A stretch of 64,000 bases of DNA from NCBI GenBank assembly GCA_003008705.1, contig PDUO01000022.1, positions 148,549 to 212,548 of the forward strand, in the 5' to 3' direction. Positions 46,739 to 58,528 of this stretch are shown one piece after another. The DNA comes from Pezicula radicicola. Taxonomy: Eukaryota > Ascomycota > Leotiomycetes > Helotiales > Dermateaceae. Under the pieces are notes generated by a model. It did not search any database. It was given only the letters and a program-made list of their open reading frames with translations, and was not told where the DNA came from. A program made the translations under genes and the position numbers. Position 1 is the first letter of the stretch, and every line of letters begins with the position of its first letter.

Positions 46739-48290
46739 TCAGATGTGCCCCATCGGCCTACCAAAGTTGTTGCTGGGCTTCAACTTAAGTGGAGGGCCGT
46801 CGTCTTTCTCGTCTTCTTTCAATGGACTCTCAATTATCTCCTCATTTTCCTTGCCCTTTGTAGCATCAAGGAGTGTGCTTAATTTGAGCCCAAGACTATC
46901 TCGGTTCCGCATAACTTGCGACTCGATGGTAGCTCCTGTAGTAGGGGCTGTGAAGCATTATATTAGATGTGAGACTATAGTAAAAGAAGTTCCGCGACTC
47001 ACACACGCTTCCACTCTTCTGTACCTCCTCCAACTTCTCCTTAAGTGCTGTTATGAAATCAAGATCTTCCGCATTTTGTTGAGGATTAAGCCCTAATTTA
47101 CCCGCCAATGCTGGGTCATCGTCTAGGCCAAGAACGCTGGAATCATCTAGCTCCTCCTCGTCGTTCGTACCATCTACAACCATAGATACATCATGTGGAT
47201 GCTGAGCTAGGATTGGAGTGGAATTTCCGCTATCGGCGAGCAATGGGAATTTCGACATTGAATGATTTGGTGTATGGCCAGCATGCATTGTCAATCGGCG
47301 GTTTTCAGGAGCTGTCATTACTTCCAAGGTGGATGGCTTCTTGTCTGAGCTGGGGCGTTGGAGGTTGGTGACATCACGAGGAGGTGGCTTGTTGTCTGGA
47401 GACAGCATTGCTGAAGGCGACGAACTATTGGATGAGGAAAGAACTTTTGCTGCGAATGTGGGATCTACGGCGGACGCTTTAATAGAGACGCCCTCGAGCT
47501 CAGGTTGGATGAGTGAAATGTCTATGCTTTCGATGGGGGTCTCGGGGATTGAGGCTAGCTCGGAGTGTGGTGATTGAATGAAATCCGAAGGTGTCAGTTC
47601 TTTAGACGTAACTCGAATTGCACTTTCGCGAGCGGTGGTCATACTGTCGACTCGAAGGTTGTCATCTATGGTTTCAAAGGAGCGTGTGGGGTGTTGCGGT
47701 GCGGGGGCATAAAAGGCACTGCCATCGGGATTTCGTCCAGATTCCTGTGGTACTGCTTTTGCAGCGGTTCCGTCTATGCTTCCTGGACTGGCAAGACTAG
47801 CAGACATGGGGACGATATTCGTAAATGTGCGCCTCTGACTGCTGGATCTCGATAAAGCCTGGCTGTTGCGCCCACTGCCATGACGTGAGATCTGCTCTAA
47901 TTGCGCCTCCAACTTTTTGATCTTGTCGCTCAAAAATTTCCTCTCCTCATCCCACAGCGCTCTCTCCTCGTCCATCATCTCATCTGATCGTGCTCTGTCG
48001 GCCAACATGTGTTTTCTTTCGCCTTCGTACTGGTCCCTCAGGTTTTTCGTGTAACCCCTCCAATTCTCAATCAAGGCCGCCGAGCTGTCGTCTGCTGAGC
48101 CTGTTCTTGTCTTCGGTGGTGATGGAGGCGATGCACTGGAGCGAAGGTAAGATTTCGGGGACTCGTTACTGGGAATGTAGTCTGGCATTGTACGTGGGGT
48201 CGTAATATCGTCTTTACTTGGGCCGAAGCCACGATGCGGGACTTCCATGGCTCCAGATGGCAAGAAGGAATCCGAAGGATTTCGCGACAT
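46739..48290 (-). CDS. Hypothetical fungal coiled-coil protein
   Basis: Two exons (47003-48290, 46739-46947; 55-nt intron) give 498 aa. The splice turns an intronic read-through into SVSPTTGATIESQVMRNRDS, ending NNFGRPMGHI. I do not recognise the family. Most of it is disordered and Ser/Pro-rich. One clear coiled coil spans roughly 75-140 (ENWRGYTKNLRDQYEGER, DEERALWDEERKFLSDKIKK, LEAQLEQI). A second short helix near 415-430 reads LDFITALKEKLEEVQK. The C-terminus is charged (KGKENEEIIESPLKEDEKDD). No signal peptide or membrane segment. The upstream 1.2 kb holds no gene, so no operon-like context helps. A cytoskeletal or scaffold role is possible but only a guess from the coiled coil. Confidence 0.75.
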
Positions 48291-49449
48291 GGTTGCGCTA
48301 CGAGTTGTTCAATTGATCTTTGCGACTGAGGAAATTGATACCCTTTTGCAGGCGAGGGGTTGTTGGCATGCGCCCTGCGGTATATTTCTCGGGACAACGG
48401 GATGCGCGATGATGTGGCTTTGTATGCATGTAGCTGACGGGCTCCGCATGTGAAATGTCAGTTCCCCAGATTGTATGCTAGGAAGCGAAACGAGTCATGG
48501 AGAAATCAGTTGTGTTGGGATAGTTTGGGATGAAGAGGTGGAATCAATAAAACAAGAGATGGATGTTGATTTGTATGCTTCCGAAGGACAGGGCTACAGT
48601 AGCAAGCAACCAGGGACGGGAAGGGCCGAAAAGGTGGTAGGGTGGTGGTGTGTTCTGTACGGTCGGTGTTGGCTAGAATAATGGTCAAGATGAGCCTGAC
48701 GAGGAGGTGTGCCACGTTGTTCCCCTTTCTCTGAGCACTTGAGACAGATCATGCACACTCACCGTCCGATCTTATTGGCGCGATTGCTGTTCATCAGGTC
48801 GAATGAAGTTCCAACCATTTCCACCCTTGCCCAGGGTCGAGGAATCGCCCTGGGGATTTCATGGGTTACAGCATCTTTCGGGAAGCGTCCCGGTGCCTGA
48901 ACATCACTCCCTCGCCGAAAGTCTATTACTCCTTTGAGAGACAGGGCTGATGCATCCAGATTTCTTGACTTCTTGACCGCTCAAAAAAAATCCAAGATAT
49001 GAGGCGGGGTGCCTGTGGGGAAAGGACTGCTACAGTACTGTCCATAGGGCCCAAAGACAACGCATCTATTTCTACGCGATGTTACTTTGCCTCACCGTCG
49101 CAATAATGTTTCCGAGGGGCCTGGGACACGTATTCAATAATCCACGACGCTTCAGTTGGAGTCGGTCTGATGGAGCTATTTTGGAAGCCTCCTTACGCTT
49201 GTACTAGCTCGGAGTCTGGTGCACTTCATATTTGCCAATTCTACTTCATTCATCTGTAGGTAAATGACACAGCTAGCCCTGGAGCTTGATTACACCTTGT
49301 CACGCGTCGCGCAAGTGGTGCTTACCCACCTACGAAGTTTCTTCAGAAGCCAAAGCTAAATACACTTGGGCGGTATGAGACGCATAGGCTTTGCGCAGAG
49401 TTCCATTGTCAATGCCTAACCATATCTCAAAAACTCTAGGCACAGCTAC
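48291..49449. other. Intergenic, upstream of coiled-coil gene
   Basis: No supported gene on either strand; only short ORFs. Presumed promoter and leader of the coiled-coil gene, and 3' flank of the ZZ/EF-hand gene. Confidence 0.5.
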
Positions 49450-50937
49450 CTATGAGGTGCTCTCTTTGCTATCATCGTCGACCTCAGCCAGCGTAGGGCG
49501 TACATTCTTATCTTGAACCTCGGTCTCTCCCCCTATGGCTTCTAATGTTGCGTCCTTGCCTGGTTGCTGTGCTGAATTGGCATTCTCTAATCCAACCTCA
49601 TGAAACTCCTTAATTGGGCTTTCAGTCTCTGGTTTTGGGTGCTCATCTTCCTTCTCCTTCTCCTTCTCTACTACGCTCTGGTTGAACTCTTCTCCCTTTG
49701 AAATAGCTTCGATCTTACTCTGACCTCCCTTGACATTAATGGGAGTAAAAGTCAGCTCAGGCGATGGTGCGGTATGTACCACTTCCGGTCTTATGTCCTT
49801 CTTAACATTCTTTTGCTCTTCGGCCTCATATAACTCCTCGTCCTTAATCTCAGGCAACACACTTCTCGGCATTGCGCCGAGCTCCTTCCAGATCCCGTAT
49901 TTTGATACAGCCTTTGCTAAGTATCCGTGTCCCACAGAGGGATCTTTCAGATACTCAATAGCACTGAGATCGATGAAGCCTTGTCTCGATAACATCGGCA
50001 TATTCGCACTGAATTTCATCGAGTCTTTGATTCTATCCTCTGCTGCAGACATTGGTTCCCCATCAGCATTATTAGGAGAGGAAGGTGTCGGCCGATGGGC
50101 GAGGGTATGCGAGATGCTTAGATCTCCAAAATACAGTCCTAGTTCCAAATCTGCCACGCCTTTAGCATCCCCTTCAGCTTTCTCGAGGGCATTTCCCCCT
50201 GGCGCATACTGTCAGCTAGTCTAAATACTACTTCTCATACCTTCGTTTGACTTACATGTGTTTGCCGTGAGTTCATAGCCTTGCAATTCCAAGAATTTCG
50301 AGTAAACCTCTGGGCTCAAATAACCTGTGTGATCCGGATCCAAATGACTGAATATGGTACTCATCAAAGCGACAAAGATTGGCGTCGGTTCTCTTCCTTC
50401 AAAGAGTGGCTCCCAAGTAGCGGGCTGTGGATAGGAAGGTGCCGTGCCATTGCTTGGATTTTGAGAAACAGGAGAGACATTATTACTTTCTTTGTCGTTG
50501 GGAAGAGCTCCAGATATCGACGATGGCTCGTTACCTTTAGTCGCAGTATCAGCACTGGACTTTGTTCCTTTCTTGACCATTTTCTCCATCGGCGCTTTCA
50601 TCCTGTTCCACAACGGCGTCAAGGCGCTCCAATCTGCCGTTGGAAGATCCGACATCTTTCTCTCTACCTTCGGAGCTGGGGTTGGACGCGGTGGTAATGC
50701 GGGTGGAATCTGGCGAGGTGCGAAACCAGGAGGAAGAGGTACTTGGAAACCTGATTGCTTAAGAACCATCGTGGAATGGGTCTCATGATGAGGTTTGGCC
50801 CATTGCTTTATGACGAAGCAATGGGCGCAAAGATGATAATAGGGACACGTGTGGCAGGAAATGCGAGGTCGATGAGTTGGTATATTCTCATTGCAGCCAT
50901 CACAAACATACAATTCGTCAGGCTTTTCTTCTCCCAT
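49450..50937 (-). CDS. ZZ-type zinc finger protein with EF-hand-like segment
   Basis: Two exons (50256-50937, 49450-50198; 57-nt intron GTAAGT..CCAG) give 476 aa. The N-terminal ZZ finger shows CDGCNENIPTHRPRISCHTC, then YYHLCAHCF and the HHETH zinc ligands (about residues 12-57). A Pro-rich linker follows, then an EF-hand-like stretch near 195-220 (FSHLDPDHTGYLSPEVYSKF); its loop has Asp at positions 1 and 3 and a Gly at 6, so weak calcium binding is possible. The acceptor at CCAG was chosen because only it keeps frame, giving NTWGNALEKAEG. The C-terminal 150 residues are acidic and disordered (VVEKEKEKEDEHPKPE). ZZ domains usually bind protein partners such as histone tails or ubiquitin-like tags. 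No specific fungal function is known to me. Confidence 0.8.
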
Positions 50938-51096
50938 CTTGAGTGAAATGAAATTGATGTTTTAACGATGAAATGGGAAGAAAGAGAAAAAAGGGAAACA
51001 ACAATTGCGAACAGTAGCAAGAGAAGCTTTGGATAGGAACTTTGATCCATGTTCATGTACAAAGCTCAATCATGCTTCAGTCTTGGCCGTACTCCT

Positions 51097-51121
51097 CGTC
51101 CAAACGTCCAAACGTCCAAAC
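51097..51121. repeat. CGTCCAAA tandem repeat, three units
   Basis: Three exact 8-bp units head to tail just upstream of the ZZ/EF-hand gene start. Confidence 0.85.
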
Positions 51122-52117
51122 ACCCGCCCCAACTAAGTCTCAGCATTATTCCATCCGCCGCTTTGTCATAGAGCAAAAGAACCTTGGCATACTGCAGCCT
51201 ACTTCGAAGGACCCCAAGATCACAGCTAAGTTACTTATACAGGACTTTAAATCAGTGCAAGAACTTGAGCTTGACAATGTCTGGATGTTTGATACTATAA
51301 TAAATTGGGGATTTTACTCCGGACGAAACAAAACTTGGGCCCTTGGCTTGGCACATGAAATCTAGATTGGCACAAGCGAACCAATTGGAAACCGGTCAAT
51401 GGTAAGATAACAGGCTGTGGGCTGATGTTCTGTACCGCCATGTTTTCTTTGATTCATTCGTATCATAACTGTCTGTAGGCAGCAAAATGAATCTCACTTC
51501 TCCATCCCCAGGCCCTCTACGATTCTCAATCGATTTCTCGACCGAGGCCATGTACGAAAGTTACAAGTACTGCGTAGTTTCCACTGGATAACACTAGTCC
51601 TATAAACAGCTCATAACATTGATCTGGGAAACTTCACTGAGTCAGCTGGGTCCTCAGAGTTTTCAATTTGGTTTCTGGCACCTGCATGAGTTTATCACAA
51701 CATATGTTGTCCTTGATTTGCTATTCACATGCGCTACTCTGTCAAGCGACGGCGTAACTCATCGGGGCGGAAGTAGTACGAAGGTAGTCAGTTTCAAGTA
51801 GTGTGGTTGCTGAGAGTAGTTTGAACTTTGTTCGCCGCAGTTCGTATGTTTTCAAGCAGGTCGTTGACCTATTTTAAGCAATTATATCGCTGTAGAAAAG
51901 CACTTAAGCTCTACAGAAAAGAGTCGCTTCCTGAGGTAAAGAGTCACAGGTAGTCAAAAGGTGCTTTCTAGATTAATTGACTTATGCAACCTGACTGTAC
52001 TAGTCTTCAAAATAGGAGACCAGAGCTTAGTGATGCATGTATAATACCGTACGGATTATTTTTAAGAGATCATTTTGAGTAGTTATCTATTCAAACATAG
52101 GCATAGGAGATAGACTT

Positions 52118-52145
52118 GAGTAAGCCACTTGATTTGGGTAACTCA
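52118..52145. repeat. Dispersed 28-bp motif, copy C
   Basis: Pattern GAGTAAGCCACTTGATTTGG followed by GTAACTCA; about 24 of 28 positions shared with 28408-28435 and about 22 with 15529-15556. Confidence 0.65.
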
Positions 52146-52675
52146 GTTCCCCCAATTATGATGATCTCTTATAAACTAATCTGGACGGTACACTCTATTT
52201 TTGGTATATTAAAAGCTGGGTATGACAATTCGTTTATCATTATTGTTAGACCCCTAAAGCTTTTAAAGATGGCATAGAGGAGATAGGGAATTGCGCAACC
52301 ACTTAATCTATAAAGTAGCTTCCTAAAACATTATTATTAATGTATTAGTGAGTTGTTGAGCTGGCTCATGTGTTTCTATCTGCCAAACCTGATATTGTTA
52401 CAACAACGCTCCATCAACTCTCCACTACTACTTACTCTCATGAGTCACGAATAGCCTCACTAGGCCATTAGTCCGTAAATCTGGTATTAACCAGGTGCAA
52501 GTATTCTACCGAAGTACGGCTCTAAATCTGTGGCAACGTGCTGTGGTGTCCTCTTTTATTTGTACATCGCCATCCTCCCTAGAAGGGCTCAAGTGCGTGC
52601 TTTTCAAGCGCAGCGAAGATATGAAGTCATATCGGTAATTTGGAGCACATCTCTCTCAATTATCAGCCAAGATCA

Positions 52676-53421
52676 ATGCTAACCACCAGGGGTAAATGGA
52701 CCATCCGCTTAGGTTCCATCGAGACTAAAGATGACAGCCTTGAGGCGGCTGTAAAAAGAGAGGTTTTGAACGAGACATAATTATCTGAACCTGACATTTC
52801 TCTTCTTCGGCGAGGAAAACAATACTGTCTCACTGATCAAGATATTCAGACCCAATGGACGACCCATCCCTTTGCATGGTAACTCCAAGATGACTCCAAG
52901 CCAATCAAATTTGATTGGGAGCATATGGAGTACAGATTTGTTAAGCCCCAAGACCTTGGACACTATTATTATGTTTCTCAACTGGAGCTGGGCCTACAGA
53001 GGGCGATGGTGAGTCCTGAGACGGAGAAGAGATTAGCCTCTTTGAGAGATGATCATGAAAGTGGGCCTGAGCCATTGGTTTTGAAAGTACTGAGCATATT
53101 GCTAAAAGCTGCTTAAGCAGGTGAACTTGCACGTCTCACCACACCTGAGGACTTTTGGACCAGCTAAGATGGATCGCATAGTACTTGGCAAACGGGAGAC
53201 GGACAGAAAGTACTTTAGCTTCTTTACTCGAGGAAAAACTCTTCATAGTACTAAAAGCGATTAGGAGCGAGTTCATCAATAGCAGATACAAAAGCCTTGG
53301 AGCTGTCCCGCTATTGAATTTCATAGATATTGCGGAATCAGCTATTTCGACACAGATTGCAACCAATACGCACAGCTGTGCCTCCATTCTGCGGGCTGCG
53401 GAGCTAAGGTTTATGCGCTGA
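52676..53421 (+). pseudogene. Decayed protein gene of unknown family
   Basis: Reading from ATG 52676, the frame is coding-like but broken by TAA at 52778-52780, 52880-52882 and 53114-53116. Between the stops it gives well-formed protein, for example LTDQDIQTQWTTHPFAW, then FDWEHMEYRFVKPQDLGHYY and YVSQLELGLQRAMVSPETEK. After about 53185 coding character moves to another frame (LLEEKLFIVLKAIRSEFINS, then AVPLLNFIDIAESAISTQIA) and ends at 53419-53421. All three stops are TAA, which single C-to-T changes from CAA would make. I do not recognise the family. An unspliced multi-intron gene is less likely because stops fall inside coding-like blocks without good splice borders. Confidence 0.55.
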
Positions 53422-54921
53422 ATAATGCCCGTGAGGAGAGGATCATTGGTGATTTATGAGAGAGTGTGAGAGTCGGAGAAGACTCTGATAGAGTTCTCTG
53501 GCACCTAGCCACTTTCCGCTTTCATGGTCCACGACGTTGCCCACAAGCCTCTATCCATGTACTCTCACGCTCCAACCTGGATGCCGGAGATATCTCCACA
53601 TATCCCTACACCTGAAAGTTTCTATCTGCATGAAGAGAATGCACAGAACAGATGATTAGACACCTATTATTTGGAATAATGAGAGGTTAAAGTAAAGGCA
53701 AAGCGAGATAAGTGCGCTAGCCATCTGCCTCACTTGACTATGTGCAGTTCATGGATCAAGTAGCATACTTTTACCAACCAAATTAGTTTGGTGTGGTGCA
53801 CATCACAACCTAGAATTTTTATAGAGGGCATATAGGAAGGTCGCTGGAGAGAAGTCATGGCTTTCAAAGCTCGACCGAGTCAACCGACTCAACCGAGATG
53901 ATCTCAAGTTTGAAGCATATTCGGGTTTTGCCAAAAAATATTTTTATTCGGGATTCAACCTGAATGGGGCAGTTGGCGAAGAGCGTCACAATTGGGCTTG
54001 CAGCAGACGGTCTGCTGAAGCCGAGCAAATAGGCCGAACCGCGTAGTACAGTACAGTACAAATACTTAGTTACAGTGGTTACACTACAGTACCTTACCTA
54101 AGTTCAGGCTGTATCGTGACCTCTTGTATTAGCTTATCTTACTTACCTTAAGGTCCACCAGTCCGGCTCAGTAGTCCTGATCCGTTTGACGCAGTTCCGC
54201 CGCCTTTCTTCTTATTTCGCCGAGAGTCGAGGCGGCCATGCTTGCCTCGTGGCCCTAAAAAAGAATTTGGTGCCGTGTTTCCGTCCATTATTGTCGTGCA
54301 CCGAGTCCTTCGCCCTTCGCCCTTCGTCCTTCAAGAATTCTACAGTACCTTAGGTGGCTCTTACAGTAAGTACGTATGATGAATCAATGCAAACACATGT
54401 TCGCTGAATATGATAGTGGAGTACTGTACTGTGCTTCGTACAATTAATTGTGTATGGGAACGAGCCCAACCCAAAACTAAGCTTGACGGCGCTCGAAAAG
54501 CGTCGGACGTGGGGTCTCGGTCCCTCTACGTCACAGTTGGGCAGCCCCTCAGTCAGTCCGGTGGATAATTTAACTACTGGGGACTTGCCTACGATTAAGC
54601 TTCACGGCTTTTCATCTCAACTATAACCATACGTACTGTACCTTATAAGGCAATCTCCAAGAAAATTTGTCGCAACTTCAAAAAACATCGCATCGTTCAT
54701 TAGCTACCAAATACTAAGTTCCACACTGTCGCATATCAACCCTACATACGACGTGGTTACGAACTTCCAGTTGCACGTTGTCGCAGCACGGTTATCTCCC
54801 TGATCGACTACCCTGGACTCGTCGCAAATGCAAGCTCTCTAGGTGATTCAGCACCAGCAGCAACAAGTTGGAATAGCGCCTCTCCTCATACCTCTTCAAT
54901 TTGCACTTCAACTTCGACACA

Positions 54922-56397
54922 ATGACAAACGGCGAAAAGCGAAGTAGGGCGAAGACCTTTATTCATCACTTGGGTGCCAATGGCGTCGTAACCGCGCCGC
55001 AAGACAACACTCTGGCCAAAGAATTGGGTTGTGCGTCCCAGATCCCTACATTGAACGACTTCAAGAAGTTGAGGACTTTGGGAACGGGTTCGTGCATATC
55101 CTTATGTCTTGGACCGATGTGGCTTTCCTGCGAGCCAGGTTTCAATAAGGCCAATTGGCTCGGGGCACAGGCTGACTGGATATCATAGGCACTTTTGCGC
55201 GAGTCCACCTTGTGAAGCTAGCGCATCCACCACCCGGGCAAGAACAACAGGTATATGCGTTGAAGGTGTTGCGAAAGGTCGAAGGTGAGCCTGGCTCAAC
55301 AAAAAGGGTCAATCGGGGCCCTTTTCGCTGATACACTGGTAGTTATCAAACTGAAGCAGGTTGACCACGTCAATCATGAGCGGACGGTCCTCGAGCATGT
55401 TCGCGGACATCCCTTTATTACAAACTACATTACTTCTTTTTCCGACCATGATTCTTTATACATTCTTGTCAGTTGTTCTTTTCTCTTGGTGTATTGAATT
55501 CCCTGCCAACGACCTAATTATAGCTTGACTTTTGCCCCGGCGGCGAAGTCTTCTCCTACCTCCGTAAAGCGAAGCGATTTGACGAAAATACGGCACGCTT
55601 TTATGCTGCAGAAATTGTCCTTATTCTCGAATTCCTACACGAAAAGGAGGGAGTTGCATACCGAGACTTAAAACCCGAGAACCTGCTTTTGGACGCGGAG
55701 GGACACATTAAGCTTGTGGATTTTGGTTTTGCTAAACGGCTTGGAACCCGTAAGCCCAGTTCAAAAAGGCAGGATTGTACATGCATTGACCAAAATCAAG
55801 GAGAAACATACACCTTGTGCGGTACACCAGAGTACCTTGCGCCAGAGGTCATTCAGTCTAAAGGCCATACAACGGCTGTAGACTGGTGGGCTTTGGGTAT
55901 CCTCATCTACGAGTTTTTGACAGGTTATCCACCCTTCTGGGATCAGAACCCCATAGAGATCTATAAAAAGTAAGAACTAACAGTCCATCCAAGCTTTTCT
56001 TTGCATGTTCCTGCATATACCCGTCTAAATAAATCTTCCAAATATCTCGGCATGAACTCATATTTATTCTAGGATCGTCAATAAGGCTGTAACTTTCCCC
56101 AAAGAACCACTGATATCGGACGAAGCTCGAGACATTATTCTTCAGCTCTGTACAGTCGACCGGACATATCGACTTGGTAACATGCAAGGTGGCGCGCAAC
56201 GTGTAAAAGACCACCCATTCTTCAAAGGCGTTGTCTGGGAGGATATTTATAATCGAATATACCGAGGACCGATCATACCGCCTCTGAAAGATCTTGCAGA
56301 TGCTTCGAATTTCGAGCGCTACGACGAGACGGAAGACAAAGCTGAATATACGCACGAAATGGCGAAGAAGTATGATTCTTGCTTTGTGGATTTTTGA
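54922..56397 (+). CDS. AGC kinase, PKA catalytic subunit-like (second PKA type)
   Basis: Five exons (54922-55087, 55189-55284, 55343-55467, 55524-55969, 56073-56397) give 1158 nt, 385 aa. Kinase motifs are complete: glycine loop GTGTFARV, ALKVLRK with the ATP lysine, [38 protein letters not shown] and [19 protein letters not shown] with the activation-loop Thr. The AGC C-tail ends in the hydrophobic YDSCFVDF. The GxGxFxxV loop and [11 protein letters not shown] place it in the PKA/PKA-like branch. The divergent N-terminus, the extended DFG-to-APE segment ([17 protein letters not shown]) and Tyr in place of His in HRD suggest the second catalytic isoform of filamentous fungi rather than the main PkaC1. 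It would act downstream of cAMP signalling. ATG 54922 ([18 protein letters not shown]) follows a long leader. Confidence 0.9.
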
Positions 56398-57175
56398 ATA
56401 TGTTTGCCCATTTGATATATAATCTTTGGTACATGATTTCGAGGTCAAGGAATTCTTGTATAGATATTGGATGTTGGTGTCTATTTTGCTGCATATATCG
56501 GCGTCTTGGAAGATCATTGGGTATGTCGATCTTGGGTCAAAGAGATCTTGGAAAAACGTGGGTCGGAGTTTTGGCGTATGAGCGTGGTGAATCTTGTATA
56601 TCATCAGCATCATCTTTCTAATTTGGTATAGCGTACCTTTATATGGTTGCATTGCTATATATACAGGGGTATCTTCAATAGTTCATGTATTGACACGTCT
56701 GGCAGCGGGAAATCCGAAAGCTTGTATCGACCACCCCCCTTCCTTGCTGATTATTTTCCAAATGCGAATCCGCAATCTAGCACCCCCCCAGCTTCTTTTC
56801 CTTTTGTAAAAAAACCCCCAGTTTGAGGCTAGCTGAGAATACGCATTCGTATTTTCTAATTTGAAGTTTCCCATTGCTAAACACCACTGCAGCGTAAACC
56901 TAGTGATATCCAGTTTTCTGACCGTCGCTAAGCTTTTGTCAACCCTATTATATTGGTAACGACGGTTACTCATCATACTTTGCGTATAGTTGTTCCCTCG
57001 GATGGCTAGTTGAACTATATGCATTTGCAAACATTAAGTCTGCACACTATTCCTTAAAGATGATACACCATGCTGTGCTACGTTTTGTGGATGTAATGAT
57101 ATCACATTGTTACTACTACTAGGGTCTTGGGTGGCCTATACAATACCAATACCAATACCAATACCACATTCTTCC
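56398..57175. other. Intergenic with CAATAC hexanucleotide repeat
   Basis: Convergent 3' flanks of the kinase and phosphatase genes. A CAATAC run of four units lies at 57141-57164. The 249-codon minus-strand ORF at 55903-56652 is antisense to the kinase last exons. Confidence 0.55.
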
Positions 57176-58528
57176 TCAAAAGTTTATCAGAGCCTTTAGC
57201 ACATAATAACCACCTACAACACCCAAAACAGTTGCACCCATAACAAGCGCCCCCTCAAGTGTAGTAATGAAATAAAGGCTGAATCCAACAACTACCTCCA
57301 GCATCCTCGCTCGCTCTCTTGCCGATTTCCAATCAGGATTAACATCAAATGGAGGCTTGATCCTAGGATCTTCACTCTCCTCATCTTCTTCACTAGGACT
57401 GGGTATTGGAATTAGTGGAACGGAAACCGAAAGAGTTACTGCGCGGTGGTCTGAAGTGGGGAAGAGTGGAAGTGAGGTGTATTTGTGAGTTGTTATTTTG
57501 GCGGGGTGAGATCTGGTGAGCCAGGGTGGTACATCTAAGTACAGGATTCGATCGCACCAACTGGGCCAACGATGCCTCGCCCACGGCCATCGTGATAGAT
57601 TTTCATCGGGCGTGAGGAATGGCTCTATTGATTCGTATTTGTAGGTTGGTGGGAAGGTTATTTCCGGTTCAAGTAAACCGTGCATAGTTCGTCCTGCAGC
57701 TCGTTCATGGTTTAATTGGTCATGTTCGAAGAGTTTCGTCCAGTGGTTACTGTGATCATTGCCATGGTGGGGCTGTGGAAACGTATCGTGGTAGTCTGTC
57801 AGACTAGGTTTGATGCTTGAGGTGCGGTAGTTGAGATCACCTGCTATAAAGAGATGGGATGTGGGTTTGAAGATGGAGGCATCTCGAGGGGATATGGATA
57901 GCAGGGGTAGGTTCTCGCTGGATAGTGACGTTGAATTTTTAAGATCTTGGGATGTTGATGAGAAAACCAGTCCGCGAACAATATCCTTCCAGTCCTGGTT
58001 TCTACGCTCTACCTCATCTTCCATTGCTGCGAGATGTGCAGCTACGAACGTGAGCTCTGTTTCTCCGCCGCCATTTACGTCGTTGTATGAAAATCGTACG
58101 CCCACAGCACCTTTATTTCCCGTCTCCCATAGCCCAAGTCCGACCCCTCCAGTCTCCATGTTCTGTATAGCTGCTGGGTCCTTAGCGAAGACCATAATGG
58201 CCGTCATGCCTAGGTTCCTCGCTGATACCGCTGTATACACTGGATCCTGTCCCGTTCCATTGCCCAATTTCTTAGCAGCTTGCTCGACTGCATCGTGGAA
58301 TTTCGCGAAGTGAGGCACGAGGAACGATCCGCCGATTAGAGCTTTGGGCAAGGGGGCGATCTCTTGTAGTGAGAGTACTAGGAGATCCGGGAGTTGAGGT
58401 GTGGTCAGGCCATTGAAGAGCTGGGATGCAACGGCGTTGGTCTCGATTTGCTGCAGACCGCAGTTGAAGGTTAGAATATAGAGGCTAAGTGCGGCCATTG
58501 GAAGACCGGGTGCCATTGTGAATCTCAA
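57176..58528 (-). CDS. Inositol polyphosphate 5-phosphatase-like membrane protein
   Basis: A single exon of 1353 nt, 450 aa. The endonuclease/exonuclease/phosphatase fold of the IPPc type is shown by LYILTFNCG, LLVLSLQEIAPLP (catalytic Glu), ETGNKGAVGVRFSYND, FVAAHLAAMEDEVERRNQDW, HLFIAGDLNYR, FPPTYKYE, WCDRILYL and TSDHRAVTLSVSVPL. These are the residues needed for metal binding and catalysis, so phosphoinositide or inositol-phosphate 5-phosphatase activity is expected. A hydrophobic C-terminal stretch (about residues 415-450: FITTLEGALVMGATVLGVVG, then YYVLKALINF) looks like a tail anchor, placing the catalytic domain in the cytosol on an internal membrane. It lacks a Sac1 domain, so it is not a synaptojanin type. 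An alternative start is M5 at 58516. Confidence 0.9.
   Translation of the reverse strand: MRFTMAPGLPMAALSLYILTFNCGLQQIETNAVASQLFNGLTTPQLPDLLVLSLQEIAPLPKALIGGSFLVPHFAKFHDAVEQAAKKLGNGTGQDPVYTAVSARNLGMTAIMVFAKDPAAIQNMETGGVGLGLWETGNKGAVGVRFSYNDVNGGGETELTFVAAHLAAMEDEVERRNQDWKDIVRGLVFSSTSQDLKNSTSLSSENLPLLSISPRDASIFKPTSHLFIAGDLNYRTSSIKPSLTDYHDTFPQPHHGNDHSNHWTKLFEHDQLNHERAAGRTMHGLLEPEITFPPTYKYESIEPFLTPDENLSRWPWARHRWPSWCDRILYLDVPPWLTRSHPAKITTHKYTSLPLFPTSDHRAVTLSVSVPLIPIPSPSEEDEESEDPRIKPPFDVNPDWKSARERARMLEVVVGFSLYFITTLEGALVMGATVLGVVGGYYVLKALINF

Larger units (their letters stand above)
50938..54921. other. 4-kb gene-poor stretch with repeats and one decayed gene
   Basis: Contains an octanucleotide CGTCCAAA triple repeat (51097-51121), dispersed motif copy C (52118-52145), a decayed gene (52676-53421) and CAGTA-type runs near 54046-54058 and 54421-54431. 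The last 300 bp should be the promoter and leader of the kinase gene. No other gene supported. Confidence 0.55.

Noticed and set aside
55903..56652. 249-codon minus-strand ORF
   Set aside because: Antisense to the last two exons of the PKA-like kinase; the plus-strand reading is unambiguous.
57141..57164. Short regular repeats as a possible CRISPR-like array
   Set aside because: Direct hexanucleotide units without spacers; a microsatellite in a eukaryotic genome.
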